Positions 63,699 to 64,000 of a DNA stretch of 64,000 nt are shown here, in pieces. The stretch comes from Galaxea fascicularis (taxonomy: Eukaryota; Cnidaria; Anthozoa; Scleractinia; Euphylliidae). The stretch lies in contig OX419343.1 of the NCBI GenBank assembly GCA_948470475.1, forward strand, positions 22,040,478-22,104,477, in the 5' to 3' direction. The notes under the pieces were generated by a model that searched no databases, was not told the origin of the DNA, and saw nothing but the letters and a program-made list of their open reading frames with translations. Position 1 is the stretch's first letter. Every line of letters begins with the position of its first letter. Both the position numbers and the translations under genes were made by a program.

Positions 63699-63829
63699 AG
63701 TCAAAATCTCACATCATACTGTTGTCGCGAACGAAAATGAAAGATTCTGTAGAGAAGGCTCCGATTGCAAAGCCCGCGAAAATGAAAGGCAATCAAATCT
63801 CGCTATTTCAGTGATGTAATGATGTAAGG

Positions 63830-64000
63830 GAAATGACCAATGAAATCATTTTCCACACATTCCTGAAAAAAGTCACGTTTTTGAACACTATTATCAACGG
63901 TAAATCACAGACGCTCCTTCCCCGATTTTTTAGAGGGGAATGGGCGGCTGTACACTGACTACGTCCCAACCGCTCTCCATAAATGGTGGCTAATAAACAC
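63830..64000. other. Flank after the disrupted gene
   Basis: GAGGGGAATGGGCGGCTGTACA near 63935 looks like part of a common repeat end, possibly the border of the transposon that carries the Cys-rich gene. No partner end was found in the window. Confidence 0.25.

Overview
The window is metazoan genomic DNA, AT-rich and dense with mobile elements. Its gene families and repeats (F54H12-type Polinton proteins, RecQ-like helicase elements, Penelope elements with a GIY-YIG domain, an EGF exon of the kind seen in coral matrix proteins) suggest a cnidarian, most likely an anthozoan such as a stony coral. This is inferred from family recognition; no species call is possible. Genes here have introns with GT/AG borders; I see no bacterial operons, no CRISPR array and no rRNA.

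Left part (1-31 kb). Host exons are sparse. There is a possible terminal exon at 73-477, an EGF-like exon near 5.4 kb, a three-exon secreted-protein gene on the minus strand at 28.3-30.0 kb whose splice phases match exactly, and a related plus-strand gene at 22.9-25.2 kb. A block near 5.6-14.6 kb is repeated near 24.8-26.5 kb. The second copy has kept the empty target sites of two elements that sit in the first: a TIR element with a 9-bp target duplication (7393-13061) and a foldback element (13141-13594). The TIR element itself holds a complete, very young Ty3/gypsy retrotransposon (7740-12246, identical 127-bp LTRs). A degraded CR1/L2-type LINE lies at about 17.2-21.4 kb on the minus strand.

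Middle (31-49 kb). There is a 1.47-kb tandem duplication carrying tRNA-derived SINEs (31.3-34.3 kb), a conserved anthozoan exon (39.98-40.45 kb), and a TIR-bounded element at 43478-48108. That element holds a Cys-rich gene remnant and a broken RecQ-like helicase, and the helicase is interrupted by a rearranged Penelope-like element.

Right part (49-64 kb). The main find is a complete-looking Polinton/Maverick-type virus-like element, 51662-63575 (11.9 kb). It has AG...CT ends, a perfect 6-bp target duplication (GACTTT), inverted repeats of 2.0 and 2.2 kb with 32-bp tandem arrays inside, and a compact set of plus-strand genes: a predicted myristoylated protein, a chromodomain integrase, two paralogous penton-like proteins, a basic core protein, a major capsid protein candidate, an adenain-like protease, an FtsK/A32-type packaging ATPase and two accessory virion-type proteins. 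Several genes overlap by ATGA, and a second TATA box separates two gene blocks. No DNA polymerase B gene is present and no room is left for one, so the element keeps integration and virion functions but lacks the usual Polinton replicase. It is inserted in the first coding exon of a Cys-rich, transposon-related gene whose start lies beyond the far end of the element.
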